64,000 nt of DNA from HGM13006 sp964527315 (GCA_964527315.1 CAZGOQ010000001.1:1-64000), one strand, 5' to 3'. Numbered from the stretch's first letter, positions 42,446 through 52,013 are shown. Notes: generated from the sequence alone by a model not told the origin. Translations and numbers: made by a program.

Positions 42446-43618
42446 ATGAATTATGCGGAAGAATCCCTAAAACTCCACTATCAGTGGCACGGTAAGTTGA
42501 ATGTGGTACCGAAAATGGAGGTCAAAACCAGAGACGACCTGTCTCTGGCCTACACGCCCGGCGTAGCTCAGCCCTGCATTGAAATCCAGAAAAACCCGGA
42601 ACTCAGCTATCAACTGACCGGCAGAGGAAATACCGTTGCTGTGATTACTGACGGCTCCGCAGTGCTGGGGCTTGGCGACATCGGACCGGAAGCCGGTATG
42701 CCGGTTATGGAAGGAAAATGCGTTCTTTTTAAAGCCTTCGGCGGCGTGGACGCCATTCCACTTTGTTTGCGCACCAAGGACGTGGACGAATTTGTCCATG
42801 CGGTTTCCCTGCTGGCCGGTTCCTTTGGGGGAATCAATCTGGAGGATATTTCCGCGCCCCGGTGCTTTGAAATCGAGAATAAACTGAAAGAGCGCTGTGA
42901 TATCCCTATCTTCCACGATGATCAGCACGGCACGGCTGTGGTAGTGCTCTCCGCTCTGCTCAACGCCTTAAAACTCGTGGGCAAGGATCTTGACTCCATC
43001 AAACTCGTTACTTCCGGCGCAGGCGCCGCCGGCATTGCCATCATCAAACTGCTGATCTCCATTGGTCTGAAAAACGTCATAATGTGCGACCGTACCGGCG
43101 CAATCTATGCAGGCCGGGATCATCTGAATCCGGCCAAAGCGGAAATCGCCCGAATCACCAACCAGATGAAAGAATCCGGTTCCCTTGCCGAAGTCATTCG
43201 TGGCGCAGATGTCTTTATCGGCGTCTCCTCTCCCGGTACCGTGACGCCGGAAATGGTAAAGTCCATGGCCTCTGACGCGATTCTCTTCCCCATGGCAAAC
43301 CCCACGCCGGAGATCATGCCCGATGCGGCCATCGCCGCCGGGGCCGCCGTTGTAGGCACAGGCCGCAGCGATTTTCCCAATCAGATCAACAATGTTCTGG
43401 CCTTTCCCGGTATTTTTCGGGGAGCACTGGATGTCCGGGCCAGTGATATCAATGATGAGATGAAAATTGCAGCAGCCTATGCGCTCTCTGAACTGGTTGC
43501 CCCCGAGGACTTAAGCAAAGACAATATCATTGTTCCCGCCTTTGATCCAAGAGTCGGTCCAGCCGTGGCGAAAGCGGTCGCGGAAGCCGCAAAAAAAACC
43601 GGGGTAGCCCGGATTTGA
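42446..43618 (+). CDS. NAD(P)-dependent malic enzyme
   Basis: Malic enzyme decarboxylates malate to pyruvate, reducing NAD(P). It is the short bacterial form, 390 residues, without a phosphotransacetylase tail. The malic N-terminal domain has LSLAYTPGVAQPC (catalytic Tyr) and TDGSAVLGLGDIGPEAGMPVMEGK (catalytic Lys). FHDDQHGTAVV carries the metal Asp pair, and the NAD-binding domain has TSGAGAAGIA. The ATG at 42446 is eight bases after GGAGG. recG follows closely, so they are probably co-transcribed. Confidence 0.95.
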   Translation: MNYAEESLKLHYQWHGKLNVVPKMEVKTRDDLSLAYTPGVAQPCIEIQKNPELSYQLTGRGNTVAVITDGSAVLGLGDIGPEAGMPVMEGKCVLFKAFGGVDAIPLCLRTKDVDEFVHAVSLLAGSFGGINLEDISAPRCFEIENKLKERCDIPIFHDDQHGTAVVVLSALLNALKLVGKDLDSIKLVTSGAGAAGIAIIKLLISIGLKNVIMCDRTGAIYAGRDHLNPAKAEIARITNQMKESGSLAEVIRGADVFIGVSSPGTVTPEMVKSMASDAILFPMANPTPEIMPDAAIAAGAAVVGTGRSDFPNQINNVLAFPGIFRGALDVRASDINDEMKIAAAYALSELVAPEDLSKDNIIVPAFDPRVGPAVAKAVAEAAKKTGVARI

Positions 43619-43642
43619 CCAGGCCATAAGGAGGTGGTGCCT

Positions 43643-45676
43643 TTGGTTTCCAGCGCACCGGTGACTGCCCTGAAGGGCGTCGGTGAGGTCCGCGCCCGGC
43701 AACTCCGCAAGCTGGGCATTGAGACCCTTTCTGATCTGATTTCCTATTTTCCCCGCGGGTATGAAGATCGTACACACATTATTCCTCTTGCTGAACTGGA
43801 ATCTGGTGAGCCTGCCTGCTTTCAGGCCACCGTAGTCTCCGCCCCCAGGACCAGTTATATTCGAAGAGGGCTCAACTCTACCCGCTGCGCCATTTCCGAC
43901 CAGTCTGCAAAGATTCGTGTCACATGGTTCAATCAGCCCTGGATGCGTGAAAATTTAAAGTCTGGTGAATCATATTATTTCTATGGCGTCTTATCTGGAG
44001 ACGACCGGAACCATCAGATTCTAAATCCCGTGGTGGAACGGGCGGATACACCCCCTGTGGCCACCCGCTGTATCATTCCGGTTTATTCCCTGACCAAAGG
44101 TCTGACCTCCAAAATGCTCCAGCATCTGATTTTCTCTGCTATGGCGACGGAACCGCCCCGGGAGATATTGCCAAAGGAATTTCGCAAAATATGGCCCTCC
44201 GCCGCAGAGGTATATCAGGAGATACACCATCCCACCTCTATGGAGCGGCTATCCGTCGCCCGAAGCAAACTGATTTTTGAGGAATTCTTCCTCTATTCCA
44301 TGGGTCTGGGCCTGATGAAAGCCCAGCGGAAAGAGAAATCCGCATACCCCTGTCGGCAGTTTGTTCCCACATCCTTTTATGACGCGCTTCCCTTTTCCCT
44401 GACTCATGCCCAGGAACGTGCCTTACAGGAGATCTCCGAGGATTTGTGTTCCGGAAAGCCTATGAACCGGCTGGTGCAGGGCGACGTTGGCTCCGGGAAA
44501 ACCATGGTGGCGCTTGGCGCCATGCTTCAGGCAGTGGAAAACGGCTATCAGACCGCTCTGATGGCGCCCACGGAACTGCTTGCCATGCAACATTATCAGA
44601 CAATGTCAAATTTTTTAAAGCCACTGGGCGTCTCTTGCGTTCTTCTGACCGGCTCCGTCACTACGGCCCAGCGAAGGAAGGCCCTGAATGAAATTGCCAC
44701 TGGTGCGACAAGGGTTGTCATCGGCACGCATGCGTTGTTTTCCGATGCCGTGGACTTCTGCAATTTGGGGCTTGCCGTCATCGACGAACAGCAACGCTTT
44801 GGCGTCCGCCAGCGTGCGGCTTTGACCGCCAAGGGCTGCGCGCCCCATTTGCTGGTGCTGTCCGCGACCCCGATCCCAAGAACCCTTTCCCTGATCCTGT
44901 ACGGCGATCTGGATGTCTCCCTGATCGACGAACTTCCTCCGGGCAGAAAGCCAATTAATACGTTTCTGGTCAGCAGCAACTACAGGGCGAGACTGCTGGG
45001 CTTTTTGAAAAAGCAAGCGGCGGAAGGGCGACAGTCCTATGTGGTTTGTCCCGCCGTGGAGGAAAACCCGGATACGGGGCTGACTGCCGCAGAGACGGAA
45101 TTTGAGAAACTGCGTGCCGCACTGCCGGAACTGTCCATCGGTCTGGTTCACGGTAAGCTTCATTCTGAAGCCAGGGATGCCGCCATGTCCGCCTTTCTGC
45201 GGGGGGAAACGGATATTCTGGTGGCGACCACTGTGATCGAAGTAGGCGTAGATGTCAAAAATGCCACGCTGATGATTATAGAGGACGCCGACCGGTTTGG
45301 ACTGAGCCAGCTTCATCAGTTGCGGGGCCGGGTGGGCCGGGGTGGCGGAACGTCCTATTGCGTACTCGTTTCGGACAACAAAAATAAAGAAACCAGAAAG
45401 CGATTAAAGACCCTTTGCTCCACCAACGACGGCTTTGCCATTGCCCAGCAGGATTTGGAACTGCGCGGCCCCGGCGATTTCTTCGGAGATCGGCAAAGCG
45501 GACTCCCCATGTTTCATATGGCGTCGCTCTCTACTGATCTCGGTATCCTGAAAGACGCCCAGGAAGCCGCGACCCGCTATCTTTCCGAGCCTGACCTCTG
45601 TGAGCCGGAGGAATATTCCATGCTGATGCAGCGGGTAGACGCGCTGTTTTCTGTTTCCGGCGACACGTTCAATTAA
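43643..45676 (+). CDS. recG: ATP-dependent DNA helicase RecG
   Basis: RecG remodels stalled forks and branched DNA. In 677 residues the wedge/OB domain (about 1-230, FPRGYEDRT) precedes the SF2 motor: Walker A GDVGSGKT, DEQQRFGVRQR (DExQ box), SATPIPRTL, ATTVIEVGVDV and QLRGRVGRG. The C-terminal RecG hook (DLELRGPGDFFGDRQSG) is intact. I chose a TTG at 43643 because AAGGAGG sits eight bases away; the GTG codons at 43634 and 43637 overlap or abut that site. Confidence 0.96.
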   Translation: MVSSAPVTALKGVGEVRARQLRKLGIETLSDLISYFPRGYEDRTHIIPLAELESGEPACFQATVVSAPRTSYIRRGLNSTRCAISDQSAKIRVTWFNQPWMRENLKSGESYYFYGVLSGDDRNHQILNPVVERADTPPVATRCIIPVYSLTKGLTSKMLQHLIFSAMATEPPREILPKEFRKIWPSAAEVYQEIHHPTSMERLSVARSKLIFEEFFLYSMGLGLMKAQRKEKSAYPCRQFVPTSFYDALPFSLTHAQERALQEISEDLCSGKPMNRLVQGDVGSGKTMVALGAMLQAVENGYQTALMAPTELLAMQHYQTMSNFLKPLGVSCVLLTGSVTTAQRRKALNEIATGATRVVIGTHALFSDAVDFCNLGLAVIDEQQRFGVRQRAALTAKGCAPHLLVLSATPIPRTLSLILYGDLDVSLIDELPPGRKPINTFLVSSNYRARLLGFLKKQAAEGRQSYVVCPAVEENPDTGLTAAETEFEKLRAALPELSIGLVHGKLHSEARDAAMSAFLRGETDILVATTVIEVGVDVKNATLMIIEDADRFGLSQLHQLRGRVGRGGGTSYCVLVSDNKNKETRKRLKTLCSTNDGFAIAQQDLELRGPGDFFGDRQSGLPMFHMASLSTDLGILKDAQEAATRYLSEPDLCEPEEYSMLMQRVDALFSVSGDTFN

Positions 45677-45699
45677 ACATGTTTTTCATAGCACAAAAA

Positions 45700-45757
45700 C
45701 TCCTCCCTCATCATAGTCTGCGATATAAAAAATGCAGATTTTATGACTGCGGGAGGG
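45700..45757 (+). promoter_or_regulatory. Imperfect hairpin sequestering the asnB RBS
   Basis: CTCCTCCCTCATCATAGTCTGC (in two parts from 45700) can pair with GCAGATTTTATGACTGCGGGAGGG (to 45757), burying the Shine-Dalgarno GGGAGGG, and is followed by TTTTT. It can be read as a recG terminator overlapping the asnB ribosome binding site. Confidence 0.45.
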
Positions 45758-45763
45758 ATTTTT

Positions 45764-47575
45764 ATGTGCGGCATCGCGGGACAGATTTCCCCTCAGGGGC
45801 TTCCGAAGCGTGAGCCTGGCTTTTATAATCAAATTCTATCCGCTATGACGCGGCGGGGGCCGGATCAGGCGGGAACCTATATGGATCGATGCTGCGCCCT
45901 GCTCCATCGACGGCTCAGTGTCATTGATCCGGAGCATGGCTTGCAGCCCATGACCATCGACGGAAAAACCATCGTTTACAACGGAGAACTTTATAACGCG
46001 CCGGAACTGCGGCAGGAATTGGAGACCGCCGGAGCCGACTTTACCACCCATTCTGACACCGAGGTTCTGCTCAGGGCCTATCTCCACTGGGGAGAATCCG
46101 CTGTGCAAAAACTCAATGGCATATTTGCCTTCGCCATCTATGACCCTAAGAAACGGCGGCTGTTTCTGGCCAGAGATCCTATGGGCGTAAAGCCGCTGTT
46201 TTATGCCCGGTGGGGCGGCAGCCTTTATTTTGCGTCGGAGTTAAAGAGTCTCCTGTGCTTTCCGGAGATCGAGCCGGTGGTAGACGCCAGAGGGCTTTAT
46301 GACCTTCTGTTTCTCGGCCCGGGCAGGACGCCGGGGTTTGGAATCTTTCAGGGCATCTATGAACTGGAACCGGGAAAGTATGGCTATTTCGATGAAACCG
46401 GCTTCAGCGTCTCTACATACTGGCGTCTTCAGGATGCCGGATGTCAGGACAGCTTTGAGGAAGCCAGTGAAAAAACGCGATTTCTGCTGGAAGATTCCAT
46501 TCGGCGGCAGTTGGTCTCCGACGTACCGGTGGGTGCCTTTCTCTCCGGCGGTCTGGATTCCTCCATCGTCTCAGCGGTGGCAGCAAAATATCTGGGGAAA
46601 CTCGACACATTTTCCGTCTATTATCGGGACAACGATAAATTTTTTCAGCAGACGAAATTCCAGCCCAGCGCCGACAACCAGTTCATCGACATCATGGAGG
46701 ATCACATCGGTTCTGAAGGGCACCATATCACACTGGACACCGAAGAACTGATCCAAGCACTATTTGAGGCAGCGGAGGCCAGAGATCTGCCGGGCATGGC
46801 GGATGTGGACAGTTCCATGCTGTTGCTCTGCCGTAACGCCAGAAAAACTGCTACAGTAGTGCTCTCCGGAGAGTGCGCCGACGAGATCTTTGGCGGATAT
46901 CCATGGTATCGTGATCCAACCATTCGGGAAGCCTACGGTTTCCCCTGGGCACAGACTACGGACTACCGGGCCAGCTTTGTACGGCCGGAGTTGCTCGCCT
47001 GGCTTGACCCAAGAGAATTTGTAGACAATCGGTATCAGGAGACATTGGCCCAGGTGGATAAGCGCCCGGATCTTAGTCCCTTGGAATCCCGCATGAAGGA
47101 AATGATGGTCTTAAATCTTCGATGGTTTATGCAGACATTACTTGACCGGAAGGATCGGATGTCGATGTGGTCCGGGCTGGAGATCCGGGTTCCCTTCTGT
47201 GACCGGCGGATCGTGGAGTATCTCTACACGGTACCCTGGGGGTTCAAAGACTATCAGGGCCGGGAAAAGGGGCTTTTGCGCCACGCCTTTCGGGATATGC
47301 TCCCTGTTGAGGTACTCTACCGCAAAAAAAGCCCTTATCCGAAAACCTGGAATCCAAACTATAAGGACGCGGTTTCCGCTCTTCTGCGGCGGGAGTTGGA
47401 AGGAACAAATTCTCCCCTGCTGGCGTTCCTGGAGAAAGACAAACTGCTCTCCCTCTGCGAAGAAAACCGCAGTCTTCCCTGGTATGGCCAGCTGATGACC
47501 ACCCCCCAGACGATCGCCTATTTTTTGCAGATGGCCCATTGGCTGCGGTATCATCATGTGCGCGTTGTATTTTAG
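45764..47575 (+). CDS. asnB: Asparagine synthase (glutamine-hydrolysing)
   Basis: AsnB makes Asn from Asp, Gln and ATP. The 603-residue chain starts with the nucleophilic Cys (MCGIAGQ). The class II glutaminase domain (about 1-200) has RRLSVID and YNGELYN. The synthase domain has the ATP pyrophosphatase loop LSGGLDSSIV, LSGECADEIFGGYPWY and DRKDRMSMWSGLEIRVPFCD. GGGAGGG six bases before the ATG sets the start at 45764, which is required to expose Cys after Met removal. A strong terminator follows. Confidence 0.95.
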   Translation: MCGIAGQISPQGLPKREPGFYNQILSAMTRRGPDQAGTYMDRCCALLHRRLSVIDPEHGLQPMTIDGKTIVYNGELYNAPELRQELETAGADFTTHSDTEVLLRAYLHWGESAVQKLNGIFAFAIYDPKKRRLFLARDPMGVKPLFYARWGGSLYFASELKSLLCFPEIEPVVDARGLYDLLFLGPGRTPGFGIFQGIYELEPGKYGYFDETGFSVSTYWRLQDAGCQDSFEEASEKTRFLLEDSIRRQLVSDVPVGAFLSGGLDSSIVSAVAAKYLGKLDTFSVYYRDNDKFFQQTKFQPSADNQFIDIMEDHIGSEGHHITLDTEELIQALFEAAEARDLPGMADVDSSMLLLCRNARKTATVVLSGECADEIFGGYPWYRDPTIREAYGFPWAQTTDYRASFVRPELLAWLDPREFVDNRYQETLAQVDKRPDLSPLESRMKEMMVLNLRWFMQTLLDRKDRMSMWSGLEIRVPFCDRRIVEYLYTVPWGFKDYQGREKGLLRHAFRDMLPVEVLYRKKSPYPKTWNPNYKDAVSALLRRELEGTNSPLLAFLEKDKLLSLCEENRSLPWYGQLMTTPQTIAYFLQMAHWLRYHHVRVVF

Positions 47576-47585
47576 TTGACATAAC

Positions 47586-47624
47586 AAATCTGTGCTGCCT
47601 CAAATGGGGCAGCACAGATTTTGT
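47586..47624 (+). terminator. asnB terminator
   Basis: AAATCTGTGCTGCC (47586-47599) pairs with GGCAGCACAGATTT, followed by TGTG and T-rich sequence. It lies ten bases after the asnB stop. Confidence 0.8.
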
Positions 47625-47662
47625 GTTCGCACAAATCCGGTGATCTTCCAATTTCCAGATTT

Positions 47663-48142
47663 CTATGTCATTCCGCTGATTTGCAGCCGCGCCCAGGCTT
47701 CCTCGTCCTCATAGGCGTTCCACGACTGTTCCAGCGCGGCAGAACGGAGCGCCACCGGCACCGCTCCATAGGCAAGAGACGCTTCCCTGTCGCTGCCGGA
47801 AACTTCCAGAAAAAAATCCACGCTGGAAAGGACTTCCGCCCTGGTCTCCGGCGTATATCCCATCAGGCATACTCCGGGCTGCCGCAGTACTCCAAGGCGC
47901 TTCTCCGCCCCATTCGCAGCGATCAGCAACTGGGCGCCCTGTTTTAAATACTGCGGCAAAAATTTTAAAATGCGTTCCATCTCCTTGGGAGACAGATACG
48001 CCGCCGCAGTGCCAAACACCGGAATGCGCTCCCCCAGCGGAAAGCCATGATTGTCCTGCATCCATAGCTTGTTAAAAACCCGTTCGGCAACACTCTCCCT
48101 GTCATAGGGCCGGTGTACCAATGGGTCTGTCATGGGGTTCAT
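47663..48142 (-). CDS. Stand-alone glycosyltransferase-B C-terminal-like domain
   Basis: This 159-residue protein resembles only the C-terminal half of glycogen/starch synthase (GT5). ERIPVFGTAAAYLSPKEM, ILKFLPQYLKQGAQLLIAANG, MGYTPETRAEVLSSVDFFLEVSGSD and YGAVPVAL follow the order of the GT-B nucleotide-sugar domain. The catalytic EPCGL-type motif is replaced by the VSGSDREASL stretch, and no N-terminal acceptor domain is encoded nearby. It may be a decayed enzyme or a domain with a new role. AAAGGAG seven bases before the ATG at 48142 supports translation. The similarity is judged by eye. Confidence 0.55.
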   Translation of the reverse strand: MNPMTDPLVHRPYDRESVAERVFNKLWMQDNHGFPLGERIPVFGTAAAYLSPKEMERILKFLPQYLKQGAQLLIAANGAEKRLGVLRQPGVCLMGYTPETRAEVLSSVDFFLEVSGSDREASLAYGAVPVALRSAALEQSWNAYEDEEAWARLQISGMT

Positions 48143-48164
48143 TCTGAAACTCCTTTTCATCAAA

Positions 48165-48196
48165 AGGCCCCACAAAACGCCATGTCTGTGGGGCCT
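48165..48196 (-). terminator. Terminator after the DAK2-domain gene
   Basis: AGGCCCCACA and its complement (48165-48174, 48187-48196) form a 10 bp stem, followed on the minus strand by TTTTG. Confidence 0.75.
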
Positions 48197-48201
48197 GATA
48201 T

Positions 48202-49875
48202 TTATTCCGCAGAAATCAAGTAATAGTAGACAGGCTGTCCGCCGGAGAGAAGAGTAATTTCCGCATCCGGGCATTCCTCTGAGAAAATCTGCGCGGCGAT
48301 TTGCGCATCGTGTTCCAAAATGTCCTCGCCATAGAAAATTGTAATAAACTCGCTGCCCAATTCTTTGGCTTTGTTGGCCAGATTCCGAAGCAACGATTGG
48401 ATATCGCGCTCTGTGCCAAACAGCGCACCTCCGCAGAGGGCAAGATAATCCCCTGCGTTGATGGCATGACTGTCAAAATCGGAATCCCGGGCCGCATAAG
48501 TGATCTGCATGGTGGTAACACCGCCGATGGCCGCCGTCATATTCTCCACATTGTCCGCAATCTCCGCCGAGGGATCCAAATTCAGCATGGCCGTGATGCC
48601 CTGGGGCACCGTGCCGGTGGGGATGACAACTACCTGCTTGTCACTGAGTGGCTCACACTGCTGGGCCGCCATGACAATATTTTTATTGTTGGGCAGGACA
48701 ATCACCACCTCAGAGGGGGTCGCGTCGATCATTTTGAGAATGTCCTCTGTGGAGGGATTCATGGTCTGTCCGCCGGAAACGATCTGATCAACCCCCAGAT
48801 CCTTGAACATTGCAGCGATGCCATCGCCCGCGCAGACCGCTACCACGCCGTATTTTTTCTCCGGTGCTGCAATCACACGCTGGCTGCGCTCCGCATTTTC
48901 GAGTTCCTGCTCCACCTGCTCCAGATCATCGGTACTACTGGCCTTTCTGCCGGCGGCAATCTCCTCGCACTGGGTTCGCATATTCTCGATCTTTGCCAAT
49001 TCCAGGACACCGTATTTCGACGCTTCCGTCAGCGCCTGACCGGGAATATCCGTATGAACATGGACTTTAAAGACCTCGTCGTCTTCGCCGATAACCAGGC
49101 TGTCGCCAATGCTGTCAAGATACGCCCGATATTGTTCCAGATCGCAGTGCTCGCCCTTTCGGACAATAAACACCGTATCATAGGTAAAGGTAAAGTTGGA
49201 CATATCCACCATCACCGGCTGTTCCTCCGCCGCATCCGTCGTCTCCACGGCTTCAATGGGATGGCCCAGCATAGCGGACTTCATAGCTTCCAAAATCAGC
49301 ACAAAGCCCTTGCCTCCGGCGTCCACCACGCCCGCCTTTTTCAGCACCGGATTCTGGTTCACCGTCTCCTCCAGCGCTGCCTTGGCACTGACGATCGCCA
49401 CATCCAGAATCGGCTCCAACGCCTGCGTCTCGGCACAGGCCTCGATGGCCGCTTCCGCAGACACGCGGGAGACAGTCAAAATCGTGCCCTCAGCCGGCTT
49501 CATGACCGCCTTGTAGGCCGCTTCCACGCCCTCTGTCAACGCACCGGCAAAATCCAGGCCGTCCATGGTTTCCTTGCCCTTCATGTGCTTGGAGAAGCCG
49601 CGGAACAGGAGTGAGGTAATGACGCCGGAATTTCCCCGGGCGCCCCGCAACAAAGCGGCAGCGGTGATCTCCGCCGCTTTGCCGACGGAAATATCCTCTG
49701 CCTTTTGCAATTCCTTGGCCGCAGTACCCAGAGTCAGGGCCATGTTGGTGCCCGTATCGCCGTCGGGCACCGGGAATACATTCAAATCGTTGATGATCTG
49801 TTTATTCTGGTCAATGATTGCAGCGGCGCTGAGCAGCATAGATTTCAGTTCCCCGCCGCAGATAAATTCTTTCAA
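48202..49875 (-). CDS. DAK2 domain protein, FakA/YloV-like fatty acid kinase
   Basis: This 557-residue protein matches YloV/FakA, the ATP-binding subunit that phosphorylates fatty acids carried by FakB/DegV proteins. The N-terminal DAK2 (DhaL) domain has FPVPDGDTGTNMALT, whose Asp residues bind Mg-ATP, and LLRGARGNSGVI. The rest is the FakA-specific middle and C-terminal region. The start is a TTG at 49875 with GGAGG upstream. The preceding Asp23 gene ends 35 bases earlier; asp23-yloV pairing is conserved in Firmicutes. No fakB/degV is in view. Confidence 0.9.
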   Translation of the reverse strand: MKEFICGGELKSMLLSAAAIIDQNKQIINDLNVFPVPDGDTGTNMALTLGTAAKELQKAEDISVGKAAEITAAALLRGARGNSGVITSLLFRGFSKHMKGKETMDGLDFAGALTEGVEAAYKAVMKPAEGTILTVSRVSAEAAIEACAETQALEPILDVAIVSAKAALEETVNQNPVLKKAGVVDAGGKGFVLILEAMKSAMLGHPIEAVETTDAAEEQPVMVDMSNFTFTYDTVFIVRKGEHCDLEQYRAYLDSIGDSLVIGEDDEVFKVHVHTDIPGQALTEASKYGVLELAKIENMRTQCEEIAAGRKASSTDDLEQVEQELENAERSQRVIAAPEKKYGVVAVCAGDGIAAMFKDLGVDQIVSGGQTMNPSTEDILKMIDATPSEVVIVLPNNKNIVMAAQQCEPLSDKQVVVIPTGTVPQGITAMLNLDPSAEIADNVENMTAAIGGVTTMQITYAARDSDFDSHAINAGDYLALCGGALFGTERDIQSLLRNLANKAKELGSEFITIFYGEDILEHDAQIAAQIFSEECPDAEITLLSGGQPVYYYLISAE

Positions 49876-49910
49876 GTAAGTTGCACCTCCGGGTTTGGCT
49901 CTATTGTGTA

Positions 49911-50264
49911 TCAATCTACGCTGATGGAATCAATATAGACATTGACCGCTTTTACTTCCACGCCGGTGGTGTTTTTCACCACATAACTGACCTCATTGAT
50001 AATGGCGGGTCCAACAGCGGCAATGTTGATTCCATGATCCATCATCACATGCAGATCAATGGTCACGGTCTGATCTTCGTTATAGGTCACCAAAACGCCT
50101 TTGCCCATGGCCTCCCGGCGAAGCAGGTGCACCAGGCCGTCCGTTCTCGAACGGACGGCCATCCCCTTGACGCCGAAGCAGTTGGATGCAGCCATACCGG
50201 CAATGTTGGTGAACACCTCATTGCTGATGGTCACTGCGCCGTTATCGTTCCCAAATTGCATCAT
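49911..50264 (-). CDS. Asp23/Gls24 family protein
   Basis: This is a 117-residue cytoplasmic protein of the Asp23 (alkaline shock) family, with NGAVTISNEVFTNIAGMAA at the start and VTIDLHVMMDHGINI and VVKNTTGVEVKAVNVYID near the end. Members associate with the membrane or envelope stress, but their molecular job is unclear. AAAGGAG precedes two consecutive ATG codons. It is upstream of the FakA-like gene in a probable operon. A 26 bp near-perfect palindrome lies inside its reading frame (50135-50160). Confidence 0.92.
   Translation of the reverse strand: MMQFGNDNGAVTISNEVFTNIAGMAASNCFGVKGMAVRSRTDGLVHLLRREAMGKGVLVTYNEDQTVTIDLHVMMDHGINIAAVGPAIINEVSYVVKNTTGVEVKAVNVYIDSISVD
50135..50160. repeat. 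26 bp palindrome inside the asp23 gene
   Basis: GGCCGTCCGTTC and its exact complement flank TC. It encodes AVRSRTDGL and has no T run. Confidence 0.6.
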
Positions 50265-50367
50265 AAGGATCGAACTCCTTTCAGCCGAAAATAAATTCCA
50301 AATATTTTATATATTCTATTACATTTTACCGAAAAGCACAAGCAAAATTTTCATTTTGCCGCAAAAA

Positions 50368-51933
50368 CTATGCCAGCATGGATTCCTCCCACATGGACGG
50401 GCAGGGCAACTCCAACAACTCCGCAATGGTGGGTGCCACATTGGCAAGGCCAAAGGCCCCCTCCCGGAGCGTTCCCTCCCAGCCCCGCAGCACAAAGGGC
50501 ACAGGATTCAGAGTATGGGCCGTCCGTACCTGCAGTTCGCCCTTTTTGTTCTTTTCCAGCATCACATCGGCGTTGCCATGATCCGCAGTGACCACAAGAA
50601 TATATCCCAGTTGCTCCGCCGCATCCACAATGCGGCCCAGTTGGACGTCCAGCGCTTCCATAGAAGCAATCACCGCCTGCAGCACGCCGGTATGCCCCAC
50701 CATGTCGCCGTTGGGAAAATTGCAGCGCAGGAAACCATACTGCTTCGATTCCATGGCGGCAATCAGATGATCGGCAATCTCCCGGCACTTCATGGCCGGT
50801 TTCTGATCAAAGGGGCAATTGTCGGAGGGGATCTCCTCATAGGTCTCCAATGTTTCTGAAACCTTGCCGCTGCGGTTCCCGTTCCAGAAATAGGTCACAT
50901 GGCCGTATTTCTGTGTTTCCGACAGGGCGTATTCGTTGATCCCGTGCTCCACCAGCAGTTCCGTCAATGTGTTCTCGATCTTGGGCGGCTCCACCAGATA
51001 TCTTTGGGGAATATGCGCGTCTCCGTCATATTCCAGCATTCCGGCATAGCGCACATCATGATAATCGCCCCGGTCAAACCGGCAAAAATCCGGATCGTCA
51101 AAGGCCCGGCTGATTTCCAATGCCCGGTCTCCCCGGAAATTAAACAAAATCACGCTGTCCCCGGGCCGGACCCTGCCAACGGGCCGGCCGTTTTCCGCAA
51201 TCACAAATTCATGGAGGTTCTGATCAATGCAGTCAAGTTCCGCCCGGTAGGTTTCAATGGCCGTCTTTGCGTCCGGGAACTGCCGCCCAATGCCGTGGAC
51301 ATGGCAGTCAAAGCCCCGCTTTACCATCTCCCAGTCCGCTTCATAGCGGTCCATGGTCAGGTACATCCGCCCTCCGCCGGAAGCAATTTTTCCGGTAAAG
51401 GAAGCGTCATTCAGTTCCTTCAGTGCATTCTCCAATCGATTGACATATGTCAATGCCGAGGTGGCGGGCACATCCCGTCCATCCAGAAGAACATGGCAGA
51501 ACGTACGGGAAATCCCCTCCGCCTTTGCCTGACGCAGAAGTGCCAGAAGGTGATCGATATGGGAGTGAACATTGCCGTCGGAGAGCAGTCCCAGAAAATG
51601 CATGGCCCCGCCGGTTGTTTTGACATATTCCGTCAACGCTTTCCATGCTCTGGACTGAAAAATCACGCCGGATGCGAGACTTTCCCCGATCAGCTTTGCT
51701 CCCTGGGCATAGACCTGGCCGCAGCCCAGCGTATTGTGTCCTACTTCCGAATTACCCATATCCTCGTCCGTGGGCAGCCCCACAGCTGTGCCGTGGGCTT
51801 TGAGCCGGGTGTGGGGGCAGGTTTCCAAAAGGCGGTCCAAATTCGGCGTATGGGCCTGCTTCACCGCGTCTCCGGGACCGCCGTCTCCCAGACCCACGCC
51901 ATCCATAATTACCAGAACAACGGGTTTTTTCAT
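50368..51933 (-). CDS. gpmI: 2,3-bisphosphoglycerate-independent phosphoglycerate mutase
   Basis: GpmI interconverts 3- and 2-phosphoglycerate in glycolysis using two Mn2+ ions and a phosphoserine. In 521 residues it has VLVIMDGVGLG (metal Asp), GNSEVGHNTLG (catalytic Ser), HVLLDGRDVPATSA, FNFRGDRA and the C-terminal metal cluster DHGNAD. GGGAGGG precedes the ATG at 51933, where the conserved sequence begins. The Mn-dependent enzyme is sensitive to pH and acts as a switch in Bacillus sporulation, which may matter in this spore former. Confidence 0.96.
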   Translation of the reverse strand: MKKPVVLVIMDGVGLGDGGPGDAVKQAHTPNLDRLLETCPHTRLKAHGTAVGLPTDEDMGNSEVGHNTLGCGQVYAQGAKLIGESLASGVIFQSRAWKALTEYVKTTGGAMHFLGLLSDGNVHSHIDHLLALLRQAKAEGISRTFCHVLLDGRDVPATSALTYVNRLENALKELNDASFTGKIASGGGRMYLTMDRYEADWEMVKRGFDCHVHGIGRQFPDAKTAIETYRAELDCIDQNLHEFVIAENGRPVGRVRPGDSVILFNFRGDRALEISRAFDDPDFCRFDRGDYHDVRYAGMLEYDGDAHIPQRYLVEPPKIENTLTELLVEHGINEYALSETQKYGHVTYFWNGNRSGKVSETLETYEEIPSDNCPFDQKPAMKCREIADHLIAAMESKQYGFLRCNFPNGDMVGHTGVLQAVIASMEALDVQLGRIVDAAEQLGYILVVTADHGNADVMLEKNKKGELQVRTAHTLNPVPFVLRGWEGTLREGAFGLANVAPTIAELLELPCPSMWEESMLA

Positions 51934-52013
51934 CTCAAAATTCCCTCCCGAGGTCAATTTTTCCTTTGTGTTATTGTACACGAATTTTAAAAATTATACA
52001 AGGGGAATTGCGG

